The position numbers and the translations under genes are program-made. The notes under the pieces are model-generated. The model ran no database searches. It had not been told where the DNA came from and worked only from the letters and a program-made list of their open reading frames with translations. From positions 124,001 through 188,000 of the forward strand of contig JAEYNP010000080.1 in assembly GCA_023412495.1 (NCBI GenBank): a DNA stretch of 64,000 bases. Reading direction: 5' to 3'. Of this stretch, positions 1 to 9,047 are shown piece after piece. The first letter of the stretch is position 1. Each line of letters opens with the position of its first letter. The DNA comes from Pseudomonadota bacterium. GTDB lineage: Bacteria > Desulfobacterota > Desulfobulbia > Desulfobulbales > Desulfocapsaceae.

Positions 1-76
1 GGAAGGTATTACATTCTCCGGACCGCTCTTTGTCATATGTCTGCTTACGATTATCAAGATCTTTCAAAGGGGACCA

Positions 77-454
77 ATGATGTTTGATATATTCATCAAG
101 ACACACTTCGCCGGAGCACACCATCTCAGGGAGTATCCGGGGGATTGCGAAAAGCCGCACGGGCATAACTGGAAGGTGGAAGTGACGGTACGTGCCACGG
201 AGCTCGACAGATACGGAATGGGGATTGATTTCAAGGTCCTGAAAAAAATTGTAAAAGAGGCTGTCGACAAACTCGACCATACCGACCTGAACACCCTCGC
301 CTATTTTCAGGACAAGAATCCCTCCTCGGAGCATATTTCCCAATTCATTTACCAGGAAATTGAGCCTCAACTGAAACATGACCGGTATGCTCTGCATAGC
401 GTGACCGTCTATGAGACGGATACCCAGGGACTCACCTATTACGGTCGGAAATAA
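77..454 (+). CDS. queD: 6-carboxytetrahydropterin synthase (QueD/PTPS family)
   Basis: About 125 residues, the normal QueD length. The zinc-binding histidines are visible in THFAGAHH and in the CEKPHGH segment. The Cys before HGH (Cys24) fits the Cx3HGH pattern of QueD, which makes 6-carboxy-tetrahydropterin from dihydroneopterin triphosphate for queuosine/7-deazaguanine synthesis. Two ATGs lie side by side (77 and 80); AAGGGGA at 67-73 is better spaced for the second. The reading frame is open to the left edge, so a longer protein cannot be excluded, but the family's usual start matches here. Other queuosine genes are not in the window. Assignment to QueD rather than eukaryote-type PTPS is by motif. 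Confidence 0.9.
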   Translation: MMFDIFIKTHFAGAHHLREYPGDCEKPHGHNWKVEVTVRATELDRYGMGIDFKVLKKIVKEAVDKLDHTDLNTLAYFQDKNPSSEHISQFIYQEIEPQLKHDRYALHSVTVYETDTQGLTYYGRK

Positions 455-469
455 GGAGATCTTGATTCA

Positions 470-1747
470 ATGCATGATCTGTCAAATGTACGGCTCGGTG
501 TGATCGGTCTCGGCTATGTCGGGCTGCCGCTTGCCGTCGAATTCGGCAAGCTCTACCCAACCATCGGCTTCGATCTGAACGAGGCCAGGATCCAAGAATT
601 GCGTCACGGTACGGATTCCACCCTCGAAGTGAGCGACGAGGAACTGCAGGGAGCCAACCTTCTTGAATTTACTGCCGATGCGGAACAGATCCGGGACTGC
701 AACGTTTTCATCGTCGCTGTCCCGACCCCCATCGATGCGGCCAAGCGTCCCAACCTCAAACCGCTGGAAGGGGCATCGCGCACGGTTGCCAGGGTTCTGA
801 AGTCGGGCGATGTCGTGGTCTTCGAATCGACCGTCTATCCCGGAGCAACGGAAGAGGTCTGCGTGCCCATTCTCGAGCTAGGCTCCGGCCTGAAATACAA
901 CACCGATTTTTTCTGTGGCTACAGTCCCGAGCGGATCAACCCCGGCGACAAGCAGCACAGGCTGCCGTCGATCGTCAAGATCACTTCCGGCTCGACTCCG
1001 CCAATCGCCAGCTTTGTCGATGCCCTCTACAAGTCCATCATCGCAGCCGGCACCTTTCCGGCGAGCAGCATAAAAGTCGCCGAAGCGGCCAAGGTCATTG
1101 AAAACACCCAACGCGACGTGAACATCGCCCTGATCAACGAACTGGCCCTCATCTTTGACCGGCTCGATATCAATACCAGCGAGGTCCTCGCCGCAGCCGG
1201 GACCAAATGGAATTTTCTCCCGTTCCGGCCTGGTCTTGTCGGCGGTCACTGCATCGGCGTCGATCCCTATTATCTGACCCACAAGGCCCAGGAAGTGGGA
1301 TATCACCCGAACATGATCCTGGCCGGACGGCGGCTGAACGACAATATGGGCCACTATATTGCCGCCACCGTCATCAAGAAAATGATCAGAAAAGGGATCG
1401 ATACAGCGAATTCAAGGGTTCTGGTCATGGGACTCACCTTCAAGGAGAATTGTCCCGATCTGCGCAACACCCGGGTGATCGACATCGTATCCGAGTTCAG
1501 GGAATACGGCATTTCCGTCGATGTCTACGATCCATGGGTGAGTTCTGAAGAGGCGATGAAGGAATACTCCATTCCTCTCATCCGGACACTCGAAAAAATC
1601 ACCTACAGCGCGGTGGTCGTTGCTGTCGCCCATCGTCAGTTCACCGAGATTTCGATAGCCGACATCCGCAGCCTCTGCAAGGAAAATGCGGTAATCTACG
1701 ATGTCAAAGGTCTCTATCCGAGGGATCAGGTGGATGGCTGTCTCTAA
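470..1747 (+). CDS. UDP-glucose/GDP-mannose dehydrogenase family (TviB/WbpA-like nucleotide-sugar dehydrogenase)
   Basis: 425 residues. The N-terminal Rossmann motif [10 protein letters not shown] is at about residues 14-23. The catalytic Cys261 sits in [16 protein letters not shown], and the C-terminal UDP-binding domain carries [16 protein letters not shown]. These enzymes oxidise a UDP-hexose C6 alcohol to the uronate in two NAD+-dependent steps. The [12 protein letters not shown] pattern and length resemble the VipA/TviB/WbpA branch (UDP-GlcNAc or UDP-GalNAc dehydrogenase) used for O-antigen or capsule. It starts 15 bases after queD and ends 21 bases before the molybdopterin-binding gene. 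No glycosyltransferases lie alongside, so the polysaccharide it serves is unknown. Confidence 0.85.
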   Translation: MHDLSNVRLGVIGLGYVGLPLAVEFGKLYPTIGFDLNEARIQELRHGTDSTLEVSDEELQGANLLEFTADAEQIRDCNVFIVAVPTPIDAAKRPNLKPLEGASRTVARVLKSGDVVVFESTVYPGATEEVCVPILELGSGLKYNTDFFCGYSPERINPGDKQHRLPSIVKITSGSTPPIASFVDALYKSIIAAGTFPASSIKVAEAAKVIENTQRDVNIALINELALIFDRLDINTSEVLAAAGTKWNFLPFRPGLVGGHCIGVDPYYLTHKAQEVGYHPNMILAGRRLNDNMGHYIAATVIKKMIRKGIDTANSRVLVMGLTFKENCPDLRNTRVIDIVSEFREYGISVDVYDPWVSSEEAMKEYSIPLIRTLEKITYSAVVVAVAHRQFTEISIADIRSLCKENAVIYDVKGLYPRDQVDGCL

Positions 1748-1768
1748 GAAATTTCCCAGGTATGCATA

Positions 1769-2791
1769 ATGAATAAAATCGTTCCCGTGGACGAAGCGGT
1801 GGGGATGGTTTTGCCCCACGATATCACTGAAATAGTCAAGGGTCAGAAGAAAGGGGCAGCCTTCCGAAAAGGACATATCATTCAGGCGGAGGACATCGAG
1901 CATCTCAAGCGTCTCGGCAAGGAACATATCTATGTTCTCACCCTGGATGCCACTGAGATACACGAAAACGAAGCCGCAATCCGGCTGGCCGCTATGCTTG
2001 CAGGCAGGGGGATTGTCTACACCGACAGCCCCGAGGAGGGTAAAATCGCCCTGAAGGCGAAGCTGGACGGCCTGCTCCGGGTGAACAAAGAAGCACTTTT
2101 CCGCATCAACATGCTGGGGGAAATGATGTGCTCGACCCTCCATGACAATACACCGGTGAAAAAGGGAGAGACGGTCGCCGCGACCAGACTCATTCCTCTG
2201 GTCGCCAGACGTCAACTCATAGAGAATGCGGAAGCCATCACCGCCCTGGAAAAGGTCGTCGAGGTCCTGCCCCTGCGACGAATGAAGATTGGCCTGGTAA
2301 TCACCGGCAACGAGGTGTTTTACGGCCGAATCAAGGACAGCTTTCAGGAAGTGCTGAGGAAGAAGACGGAACTGCTGGGTTCGGAGGTTGTGGTGGTCAG
2401 ATTCGCGCCGGACGATAAAGAGCATATCGCCCGGGAGATCGGCAGTTGCCTCGCACAGGGCGCCGAACTCATTGTAACCAGCGGCGGAATGTCGGTGGAC
2501 CCCGACGATGTTACGCGGGATGGGATCCTCCTGGCCGGTGCCACCGATGTAGTCTACGGCACGCCGGTTCTGCCCGGGGCGATGTTTCTCTGCGGCAGGA
2601 TTGGGGAGCATCCCATTCTCGGTCTGCCGGCTTGCGGCATGTATCACAAGATCACGGTGTTCGACCTTGTTTTACCGAGGATTCTGACCGGGCAGAAAAT
2701 CGGCAGACGCGAGTTCGCCGAGATGGGGCACGGCGGCCTGTGCCGGAACTGTCCCACATGTAACTATCCTGCCTGCAGTTTCGGAAAATAG
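1769..2791 (+). CDS. Molybdopterin-binding (MoCF domain) protein with Cys-rich tail
   Basis: 340 residues. The middle and C-terminal part carries a MoaB/MoeA-type MoCF_biosynth domain: GLVITGNEVFYGRI at about residue 174 and the TSGGMSVDPDDVT motif. The N-terminal about 60 residues (VPVDEAVGMVLPHDITEI) resemble the MoeA/FdhE-linked start found in a group of stand-alone molybdopterin-binding proteins of anaerobes. The extreme C-terminus has four cysteines (CRNCPTCNYPAC), a likely metal site. It is shorter than full MoeA (about 400), so I do not call it moeA. It is probably involved in molybdenum/tungsten cofactor handling; the precise step is unknown. It is the last gene of the rightward group and converges on the Smr gene. 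Confidence 0.75.
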   Translation: MNKIVPVDEAVGMVLPHDITEIVKGQKKGAAFRKGHIIQAEDIEHLKRLGKEHIYVLTLDATEIHENEAAIRLAAMLAGRGIVYTDSPEEGKIALKAKLDGLLRVNKEALFRINMLGEMMCSTLHDNTPVKKGETVAATRLIPLVARRQLIENAEAITALEKVVEVLPLRRMKIGLVITGNEVFYGRIKDSFQEVLRKKTELLGSEVVVVRFAPDDKEHIAREIGSCLAQGAELIVTSGGMSVDPDDVTRDGILLAGATDVVYGTPVLPGAMFLCGRIGEHPILGLPACGMYHKITVFDLVLPRILTGQKIGRREFAEMGHGGLCRNCPTCNYPACSFGK

Positions 2792-2814
2792 AGAGCCTTT
2801 TGATCGAACAAAAC

Positions 2815-3123
2815 TTAATCGGCAAGGATGACGATGGTGGCGCCCCAACCGCCGCCATCGTTGCCGGCGAGCCGATAATGGAGCACCAGGGGGTTGTTTT
2901 CGAGCAGGCTGTGCACCGAACGGCGCAGATTCCCCGTGCCCTTGCCATGGATGATCCTCACCTCCCGGATGCCCTTTTTCCGGCATTCTTCCAGGTAGTC
3001 CGGGATGAGCGTTTTCAGATCCTTAGGGGAGAAGGTATGCAGGTCCAACTCCCCGTCGATTTCCAGGAAGACCGGTTCTTCCGGTTCAATGTCTTCCACC
3101 ATGTGCTTCCACACCCCCCACAA
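2815..3123 (-). CDS. Small Smr/MutS2-type domain protein
   Basis: 102 residues, essentially one Smr domain. The LDLHTFSPKDLKTLIPDYLEE segment is the LDLHG-like start and IIHGKGTGNLRRSVHSLL is the HGxGxGxLR signature. GNDGGGWGATIVIL is the usual C-terminal GGxGxTxV ending. Smr domains are nucleases or nucleic-acid binders, in MutS2 or free-standing. The gene lies 16 bases downstream of lpxB and is probably transcribed with it. The target is not predictable. Confidence 0.8.
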   Translation of the reverse strand: MWGVWKHMVEDIEPEEPVFLEIDGELDLHTFSPKDLKTLIPDYLEECRKKGIREVRIIHGKGTGNLRRSVHSLLENNPLVLHYRLAGNDGGGWGATIVILAD

Positions 3124-3139
3124 GATGGACTCCTTAACT

Positions 3140-4294
3140 TCACGAAATTCTTAAAAGCTTGAGGGCGACCGCCGCGGCCTTTTTCGAGGCCCCTGCTTCG
3201 CCAAGTTTGTCTTTGATGCTTCTCAGGTCATTTTTCATGTTATGCATTTTTTCCGGGACTGTCAGCAGGGCCGTCAGTTCACCGGCGATCCTCTCCGGAG
3301 TCACTTCGTCTTGCAGCAGTTCGGGAATGGCTATGTATCCGGCGATGAGATTGGGTAGCGAAAAGTGATCGATTTTCACCATCATTTTCCCCAACCGGTA
3401 GGTGAGCGGCGAAAGCCTGTAGCAGACCACCATGGGAACCTGGAGAATGGCGAGTTCCAGGGTGACCGTCCCGGAGGTGGCCATCGCGGCATCGCATGCC
3501 GCCATCATGCTATAGCGGTCTTCCTTGATAATGCGTATGTCCAGATCTTTCTGGAAAAGGGAGAGACCGGCTGCTTCGAGATCGCGATCGGCGATGGTGG
3601 AGGCCTGAGGAAGAAAAAAGGTGAGGCGCCTTTGCGATTGTTCCTGCAGCAAACGGGCAGCCCGAAGGAAAACGGGCAGCATAGATGCGATCTCGCGCCT
3701 TCTGCTTCCGGGCAGAAGGCCGATGCAGGTCGTTTCTTCAGGTAGTTCGAGCCGGGCAAGAAACACCTTTCTGTCCTCCAGGGCCTGTATCGAATCCAGG
3801 AGAGGGTTGCCGGCATACTCCGCGTCGACTCCCCGTTCGCGGAAAAAATCCACTTCGAAAGGCAGGATGACACCGAGCTTGTCTACCCGTTTCCTGATGG
3901 TCTTGACCCGGCCGGAGCGCCAGGCCCAGACCTGGGGGGAGATATAGTAGAAGACCGGAATGCCGAGCGCCTTCGCCCTCTTGGCAAGCATCAGATTGAA
4001 ATCGGGAAAGTCGATCAGGATGAGCAGGTCCGGGCGATCCGTATGCAATCGCCGGCGGAGCACCTGTTGCGCCCGGAAAATATCCGGCAGATGGGAAATG
4101 ACTTCAGAAATGCCGACGACCGATATTTTTGCAGCGTCGAAGAGAATTTCCATGCCGAGCGATGCCAACTCCGACCCTCCCATACCGCAAGCCTTCAGCT
4201 CAGGAAGCTTCTCCCGCAGGGCTCGGAGCAGATTGGCCCCATGAAGATCGCCGGATGCCTCCCCCGTGACGATCATGATCTTTGGGGCTGTCAT
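3140..4294 (-). CDS. lpxB: Lipid-A-disaccharide synthase
   Basis: 384 residues, typical LpxB (GT19) length. The N-terminus MIVTGEASGDLHGANLLRAL is the LpxB signature. FPDFNLMLAKRAK, YYISPQVWAWR and GLLPGSRRREI are the other family motifs. It condenses UDP-2,3-diacylglucosamine with lipid X to make the lipid A disaccharide at the inner membrane. Its ATG overlaps the stop of the upstream Gfo/Idh/MocA gene by 4 bases (ATGA type), implying translational coupling. lpxK and lpxC are also in the window but in separate units. Confidence 0.96.
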   Translation of the reverse strand: MTAPKIMIVTGEASGDLHGANLLRALREKLPELKACGMGGSELASLGMEILFDAAKISVVGISEVISHLPDIFRAQQVLRRRLHTDRPDLLILIDFPDFNLMLAKRAKALGIPVFYYISPQVWAWRSGRVKTIRKRVDKLGVILPFEVDFFRERGVDAEYAGNPLLDSIQALEDRKVFLARLELPEETTCIGLLPGSRRREIASMLPVFLRAARLLQEQSQRRLTFFLPQASTIADRDLEAAGLSLFQKDLDIRIIKEDRYSMMAACDAAMATSGTVTLELAILQVPMVVCYRLSPLTYRLGKMMVKIDHFSLPNLIAGYIAIPELLQDEVTPERIAGELTALLTVPEKMHNMKNDLRSIKDKLGEAGASKKAAAVALKLLRIS

Positions 4295-5286
4295 GGCTTC
4301 TTCGCGCCCAGCACCTTCTTGAAGAGATCGAGATTCTGGTGTTCCCGGATCTGGTCCATGACCTGCAGCGCAACGGCCAGTGCCCGCCTTCCCTCCATCC
4401 CCGAAACGGCGGGTCTGGTCCGCTCCCTGACATGCCGGACGAAGGAGGTCACTTCGCTTCTCAGAGCGTCGCCATCGGAAAATGCCCGCAGCTCGACCAC
4501 CTGCTTGGGCATGCCGTTCTCCCTGAGCTCATCGGAGAGTTGGATGGTCATGATGCGCTTGTTGCCGAAATCGACGTTGATGTAGGACCCGGGCTGAAAG
4601 ATGCGCATTTTGCGGACATTGGTCCGGGAGATGCGGCTGACGGTGACATTGGCCGTGGCGCCATTCTCGAAGATCAGGCGGGCGTTGGCGATATCCGTAT
4701 TGGCGGTGGCCACCGGTGCCCCCACTGTATGGATGGTCTTGATGGGCGAATCGATTATGTTCAGGATGATATCGATATCGTGGATCATGAGGTCAAGCAC
4801 CACGTCGACGTCGACGCCCCGGTTTTTGAAGGTTGCGATGCGGTGGCTTTCGATGAAGACCGGGGTGGTGAGAAAAGGTTCCATCGCCTGCACCGCCGGG
4901 TTGAACCGCTCCAGGTGGCCGATCTGCAGGATGAGGTTCTTAGTGGCGGCCTTGGCGATCAGCTCATCCGCTTCAGCCAGGGTCACCGTCATCGGTTTTT
5001 CCAGGAGGACGTCTATCCCCGCATCCAGACAGTCGCCCGCCACCCGGTAATGGATGGAAGTCGGCACGGCGATGGAGACGGCATCGACCTCGGCGAGCAA
5101 CTCCCGATAATCGCCGAACGGCCTGCAGCCGCACTCTTCTGCGACCCGGCGGCACTGCTCGTCGTTTGTATCGGCGACGCCGACCAGCGTAACATCTTCC
5201 AGCGCGGCGTATTTCTGGGCGTGGAACCGGCCGAGATAGCCGACCCCGATTACTCCAACCTTTAATGTATCCATGAACGTATGCAC
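4291..5286 (-). CDS. Gfo/Idh/MocA family NAD(P)-dependent oxidoreductase
   Basis: 331 residues. The N-terminal dinucleotide fold is shown by VGVIGVGYLGRFHA. The EKPMTVTLAEADELI segment is the family EKP motif, and the C-terminal half is the GFO_IDH_MocA beta-sheet domain. The family oxidises or reduces sugar or inositol hydroxyls. The 4-base overlap with lpxB suggests a role in lipid A or surface-sugar metabolism, possibly in making an amino-sugar variant of the lipid A precursor, but this is inference. Forty-nine bases separate it from livF upstream. Confidence 0.85.
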   Translation of the reverse strand: MHTFMDTLKVGVIGVGYLGRFHAQKYAALEDVTLVGVADTNDEQCRRVAEECGCRPFGDYRELLAEVDAVSIAVPTSIHYRVAGDCLDAGIDVLLEKPMTVTLAEADELIAKAATKNLILQIGHLERFNPAVQAMEPFLTTPVFIESHRIATFKNRGVDVDVVLDLMIHDIDIILNIIDSPIKTIHTVGAPVATANTDIANARLIFENGATANVTVSRISRTNVRKMRIFQPGSYINVDFGNKRIMTIQLSDELRENGMPKQVVELRAFSDGDALRSEVTSFVRHVRERTRPAVSGMEGRRALAVALQVMDQIREHQNLDLFKKVLGAKKP

Positions 5287-5335
5287 CCGTGGTTGTTCGA
5301 TATGGCAGTTTCCTGGAGAGCCCCCGATCCGATCC

Positions 5336-6043
5336 TCAGATTCCCAGGTAGGCCTTCTGAATATCGTGATTGGCCAGCAGCGACTTGGCCGACCCGGTTA
5401 GCGTTATCTGCCCGTTTTCCATGACATAGCCTCTGTCGGCGATATGCAGGGCCTGGTTGGCATTCTGCTCAACCAGGAAAATTGTCGTGTTGCTTTCCTT
5501 GTTGATCTGCCTGATGATCTCGAAAATCTGTTTGATCACCAGGGGGGCGAGGCCCATGGACGGTTCGTCGAGCAGGAGCACCTGCGGGCGGGCCATAAGC
5601 GCCCGGGACATAGCCAGCATCTGTTGTTCTCCGCCGCTCAAGTTACCGCCTTCCTGGTTTCTCCTCGCGGCCAGGATGGGAAAAAGAGAATAGACATATT
5701 CGATATCCCTCTTTATTTCCTCTTTGTCCTTTCGCAGGAAGGCGCCCATATCGAGATTTTCCTTAACGGTCAACTGAGGAAAGATATGCCTCCCTTCCGG
5801 GACCTGGCAGAGTCCCATTCTCACGATCTGATCGGGTTCCATCTTCTGGATTTCCCTGCCTTGAAAGAGGATGCGTCCAGACCGGCAGGCAACGACGCCG
5901 CAGATGGTCATGAGTGTCGTGCTCTTTCCAGCGCCGTTGGCGCCGATCAAGGTGATTATCTCACCTTCATTTATCTCTAGCGTAACATCCTTGATCGCCA
6001 GCTTGTTGCCATATCCGGATTGTACGTTTTCTAGCTTAAGCAT
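5336..6043 (-). CDS. livF: Branched-chain amino acid ABC transporter ATP-binding protein LivF
   Basis: 235 residues, standard LivF size. Walker A is GANGAGKST and the signature is NLSGGEQQMLAMSRALM. LLLDEPSMGLAPL is Walker B with the LivF-typical SMGLAP, and the H-loop region is FLVEQNANQAL. It powers import of branched-chain amino acids, or a related amide or short-chain acid, with LivG. It overlaps the end of livG by 8 bases, as the last gene of the liv unit. Confidence 0.95.
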   Translation of the reverse strand: MLKLENVQSGYGNKLAIKDVTLEINEGEIITLIGANGAGKSTTLMTICGVVACRSGRILFQGREIQKMEPDQIVRMGLCQVPEGRHIFPQLTVKENLDMGAFLRKDKEEIKRDIEYVYSLFPILAARRNQEGGNLSGGEQQMLAMSRALMARPQVLLLDEPSMGLAPLVIKQIFEIIRQINKESNTTIFLVEQNANQALHIADRGYVMENGQITLTGSAKSLLANHDIQKAYLGI

Positions 6044-6830
6044 CTACTTCCTCACCCAAGTATGCCTTGATGACTGCGGGATTTTCACGAATTTCAGCGG
6101 GTGTGCCCTGGGCGATCTTTTTGCCGTAGTCCATAACAAAGATCTGGTCGGAGAGGCTCATCACCAGCTTCATGTCGTGCTCGATGAGCAGGATCGCCTG
6201 CCCTTCACTCGAGATCTTCTTGATGAGTTGATCGAGGGCGACGGTCTCCTGGGGGTTCATCCCGGCCGCCGGCTCGTCGAGCAGCAGCAGCAGAGGCTCG
6301 GTTGCCAACGCCCTGGCGATCTCCAGACGCCGTTGATCGCCGTAGGGAAGATTGTCGGCGAATTCGTCGGCGTATCTCTCCAGCCCTACCTTTTCGAGAA
6401 TGGCATAGCTCGTTTCGAGAATGGACCGTTCCTCCCTCCGGGTCGCCGCATTGCGGAAGATCGCCCCGAAAATGAAGGCCTTGGTACGGCAGTGCCTGCC
6501 GATCATGACGTTTTCCAGCACGGTCATCTTGGGGAAGAGGCGAATGTTCTGAAAAGTCCGTGCCAGTCCTTTCTCCGTCACCTGGTTGGGTTTCAGCCCT
6601 TTCAGCGAGATTTCCTTAGAAGTTTTGGGATCGGTCAACAAGATGTCGCCGCCGGTCGGATTGTAAATTCCGGTGATGCAGTTGAAGAATGTGGTCTTGC
6701 CGGCGCCGTTCGGTCCAATCAGGGCGACGATCTCCCCGCTGTTGACTTCGAGATCGACGGCGTTCAAGGCTCGGATTCCGCCGAAATCCATGGTCAGGCC
6801 ATGGACATTCAGGATAGGTTGCTTGGTCAT
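6036..6830 (-). CDS. livG: Branched-chain amino acid ABC transporter ATP-binding protein LivG
   Basis: 264 residues. Walker A GPNGAGKTTFFNCITG, the LivG-typical GLARTFQNIRLFPKMTVLENV, signature YGDQRRLEIARALA, and Walker B LLLDEPAAGMNPQET are all present. The C-terminal IREN PAVIKAYLGEE tail marks LivG. It pairs with LivF as the nucleotide-binding dimer. It begins 6 bases after livM. Confidence 0.95.
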   Translation of the reverse strand: MTKQPILNVHGLTMDFGGIRALNAVDLEVNSGEIVALIGPNGAGKTTFFNCITGIYNPTGGDILLTDPKTSKEISLKGLKPNQVTEKGLARTFQNIRLFPKMTVLENVMIGRHCRTKAFIFGAIFRNAATRREERSILETSYAILEKVGLERYADEFADNLPYGDQRRLEIARALATEPLLLLLDEPAAGMNPQETVALDQLIKKISSEGQAILLIEHDMKLVMSLSDQIFVMDYGKKIAQGTPAEIRENPAVIKAYLGEEVDA

Positions 6831-6836
6831 CGGTTG

Positions 6837-8072
6837 CTAATTGGCAATTTTTTTGGCGTTTTTTTTCTCAAAATGGTAGGTGCGGCGGATGCTGGAGATC
6901 AATCCTTGCGGCCTGAAGACCATCATGCAGACCAGAATCGCCCCGAAGGCCAACATCCGGTACTCGGACAGGGCCCTGAGATATTCCGGCATGAGGATGA
7001 GAATGAGGGCCCCGAAAATGACCCCGACGATGGATCCCATGCCGCCGAGAACAACGATGGCGAGAATGATCGCCGATTCAAGGAAGGTGAAACTGCTGGG
7101 GTTGACGAAGGTGGTCTTCGCCGCAAACACCACGCCCATGATTCCCGCCCAAAATGCCCCCAGCGCAAAGGCCACCAGTTTGGTCTTGCGCTTGTCGATC
7201 CCCATTGCCTGACAGGCGATTTCGTCCTCCCGCAGGGCGATCCAGGCCCGGCCGAGACGCGAGTCCTGCAGCCGGTTGACGATAAATATGGTGACGACAA
7301 CAAAAATAACCATGAGATAATAGGTGTAGATGATCGACTGCTCGAGGCTTAACTCCATGCCGAAGAATCCTGGCCGGGGGATGTTGGAGATCCCGCTGGG
7401 TCCCTTGGAGAATTCCCCCCAGTTCTCGAGGATGAGGCGAATGATCTCGCCGAAGCCGAGGGTGACGATGGCCAGATAGTCGCCGCGCAGACGCAGCACG
7501 GGAAAGCCGAGCAGGATTCCGAAGCAGGCGGCGAGAAGCCCGCCCACCGGCAGTATCGCCCAGAAGCCGAAGCCGTAATGGAGGTTGAGGAGCGAGTAAC
7601 TGTACGCCCCCACCGCGTAGAAGGCGACAAAGCCCAGGTCGAGGAGCCCCGCCATGCCAACCACGATATTCAAACCCAGTCCCAATACCACGTACATCAG
7701 GGCGGTGGTCATGACATTGGTTTGATATGAGGACAACACATGGGGAAAAAGGATGGCCAGCACCGCGACGGTTGCGATGAGCATCATCCGCTGCCTGGGA
7801 CTTTCCAATATCCTGTGGACGACCGAGCCGGTCTTTTCCTCGGCCTCGGTCTGTTTCGGCCGGTTTTCCTTGCGGTATTGAATGAATCGGACCAGGAGGT
7901 AGACGAGAAAGGTGCCGATCGCCATGTAGGCCATGTTTTCCCATCGCCAGGCCACTGTTCTGGCAATGGGATCGACTTTTATGACAACGATGGGGAACGT
8001 TAAAAAAACGAACCAGAGAGAGGTCAACAAACCCTTTTTCAGTTCTTTCATAAAAAGCATAGCACTTGTCAC
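6837..8072 (-). CDS. livM: Branched-chain amino acid ABC transporter permease LivM
   Basis: 411 residues, the long LivM form with N-terminal membrane segments preceding the conserved permease core (YVVLGLGLNIVVGMAGLLDLG and the GDYLAIVTLGFGEI loop). About ten hydrophobic segments can be read. The likely start is GTG at 8072, overlapping the livH stop (GTGA); internal ATGs at 8060 and 8051 are alternatives. It forms the inner-membrane channel with LivH. Confidence 0.93.
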   Translation of the reverse strand: MTSAMLFMKELKKGLLTSLWFVFLTFPIVVIKVDPIARTVAWRWENMAYMAIGTFLVYLLVRFIQYRKENRPKQTEAEEKTGSVVHRILESPRQRMMLIATVAVLAILFPHVLSSYQTNVMTTALMYVVLGLGLNIVVGMAGLLDLGFVAFYAVGAYSYSLLNLHYGFGFWAILPVGGLLAACFGILLGFPVLRLRGDYLAIVTLGFGEIIRLILENWGEFSKGPSGISNIPRPGFFGMELSLEQSIIYTYYLMVIFVVVTIFIVNRLQDSRLGRAWIALREDEIACQAMGIDKRKTKLVAFALGAFWAGIMGVVFAAKTTFVNPSSFTFLESAIILAIVVLGGMGSIVGVIFGALILILMPEYLRALSEYRMLAFGAILVCMMVFRPQGLISSIRRTYHFEKKNAKKIAN

Positions 8073-8971
8073 ACTTTCTGGTTGGCTGCCTTGCCGAGAA
8101 TGCCGGAAGGTTTGAAAATGAGAATCAGGACGAGCAGCAGGAAGGCGAAGACATCTTCATAGTCGCTGGATACATAGCCGGTAGCGAAGCTTTCGGTGAG
8201 GCCCAGGATAAGGCTGCCGAGCACGGCGCCCGGAATCGAGCCGATCCCGCCCAGTACCGCTGCGGTAAAGGCCTTGATACCGGCCAGAAAGCCGATATAG
8301 AAGTTGATCTGGCCGATGTGCGAGGCGATGAGCAGCCCGCCGATCGCCGCCAGGCCCGAGCCGATGATAAAGGTTGCCGAGATCACCTTGTTCACGTTGA
8401 TACCGACCAGGGTGGCCATGGTGCGATCCTGCGCGGTGGCCCGCATTGCCTTGCCGATCTTACTGAACTTGATCACCAAAGTGAGCGCAGTCATAACGAC
8501 TACGGTGGTGACAAGGATTGCCATATCAGTGGTGCCGACGATGTGGGCTATGGGCTCCATGAAAGGTAAGTCGGGGATCAGAGTAGGAAAAGGCAGAAAA
8601 TCGGAAGTCTGGGCCAGCAGCACATAATTCTGCAGGAAAATCGACATGCCGATGGCGCTGATCAGCGGCGACAACCGCGGTGCATGACGGAGCGGCTTAT
8701 AGGCGATCTTCTCGATAGTATAGCCGTAGGAACTGGACCAGACGACTGCGGCAATACCGGCAATGATGACGATGGCAAGAAGAGGAAACCCGTAAATGGA
8801 AAGAACGGTGGCGACAATGAAGGAGGTGAAGGCCCCGATCATGTAAATTTCGCCATGGGCAAAGTTGATGAGTCCGATGATGCCGTACACCATCGTATAG
8901 CCGAGGGCGATGAGCGCATAGATGGACCCCCGGGTCAATCCGCTGAACAAAAGCTCAATAAAATAATCCAT
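8069..8971 (-). CDS. livH: Branched-chain amino acid ABC transporter permease LivH
   Basis: About 300 residues starting MDYFIELLFSGLTRGSIYAL, the usual LivH N-terminus. A longer version from the TTG at 8998 would begin inside the stem of the livK-livH hairpin, so the ATG at 8971 is preferred. GLINFAHGEIYMIGAF and AVLGGIGSIPGAVLG are LivH motifs. It is the partner permease of LivM and is probably translated from read-through past the hairpin. Confidence 0.94.
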   Translation of the reverse strand: MDYFIELLFSGLTRGSIYALIALGYTMVYGIIGLINFAHGEIYMIGAFTSFIVATVLSIYGFPLLAIVIIAGIAAVVWSSSYGYTIEKIAYKPLRHAPRLSPLISAIGMSIFLQNYVLLAQTSDFLPFPTLIPDLPFMEPIAHIVGTTDMAILVTTVVVMTALTLVIKFSKIGKAMRATAQDRTMATLVGINVNKVISATFIIGSGLAAIGGLLIASHIGQINFYIGFLAGIKAFTAAVLGGIGSIPGAVLGSLILGLTESFATGYVSSDYEDVFAFLLLVLILIFKPSGILGKAANQKV

Positions 8972-8979
8972 GACTGCAT

Positions 8980-9025
8980 AAAAAAATATCTGAAGCAAAC
9001 ACAGTTGAATGCATTTGCTTCAGAT
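8980..9025 (-). terminator. Intra-operon terminator/attenuator between livK and livH
   Basis: A perfect 12-bp stem (ATCTGAAGCAAA, 8988-8999, with TTTGCTTCAGAT, 9014-9025) has a 14-base loop. On the minus strand it is followed directly by seven T's. This is a textbook intrinsic terminator, starting 22 bases after the livK stop and ending only 9 bases before the livH ATG. It probably lets the binding protein be made in excess over the membrane and ATPase subunits. Confidence 0.85.
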
Positions 9026-9047
9026 ACGAGAGGGTTGACGGATTGTC

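Noticed and set aside
1..76. Hydrophobic in-frame extension upstream of queD (GITFSGPLFVICLLTII)
   Set aside because: A good ribosome-binding site precedes the family-typical QueD start; all three frames are short to the edge, so I cannot tell which is the end of the upstream gene.
5871..7352. A 493-codon open frame on the plus strand across livF, livG and livM
   Set aside because: Antisense to three clear ABC-transporter genes with intact motifs; no recognisable domain and composition follows the shadow frame of high-GC codons.
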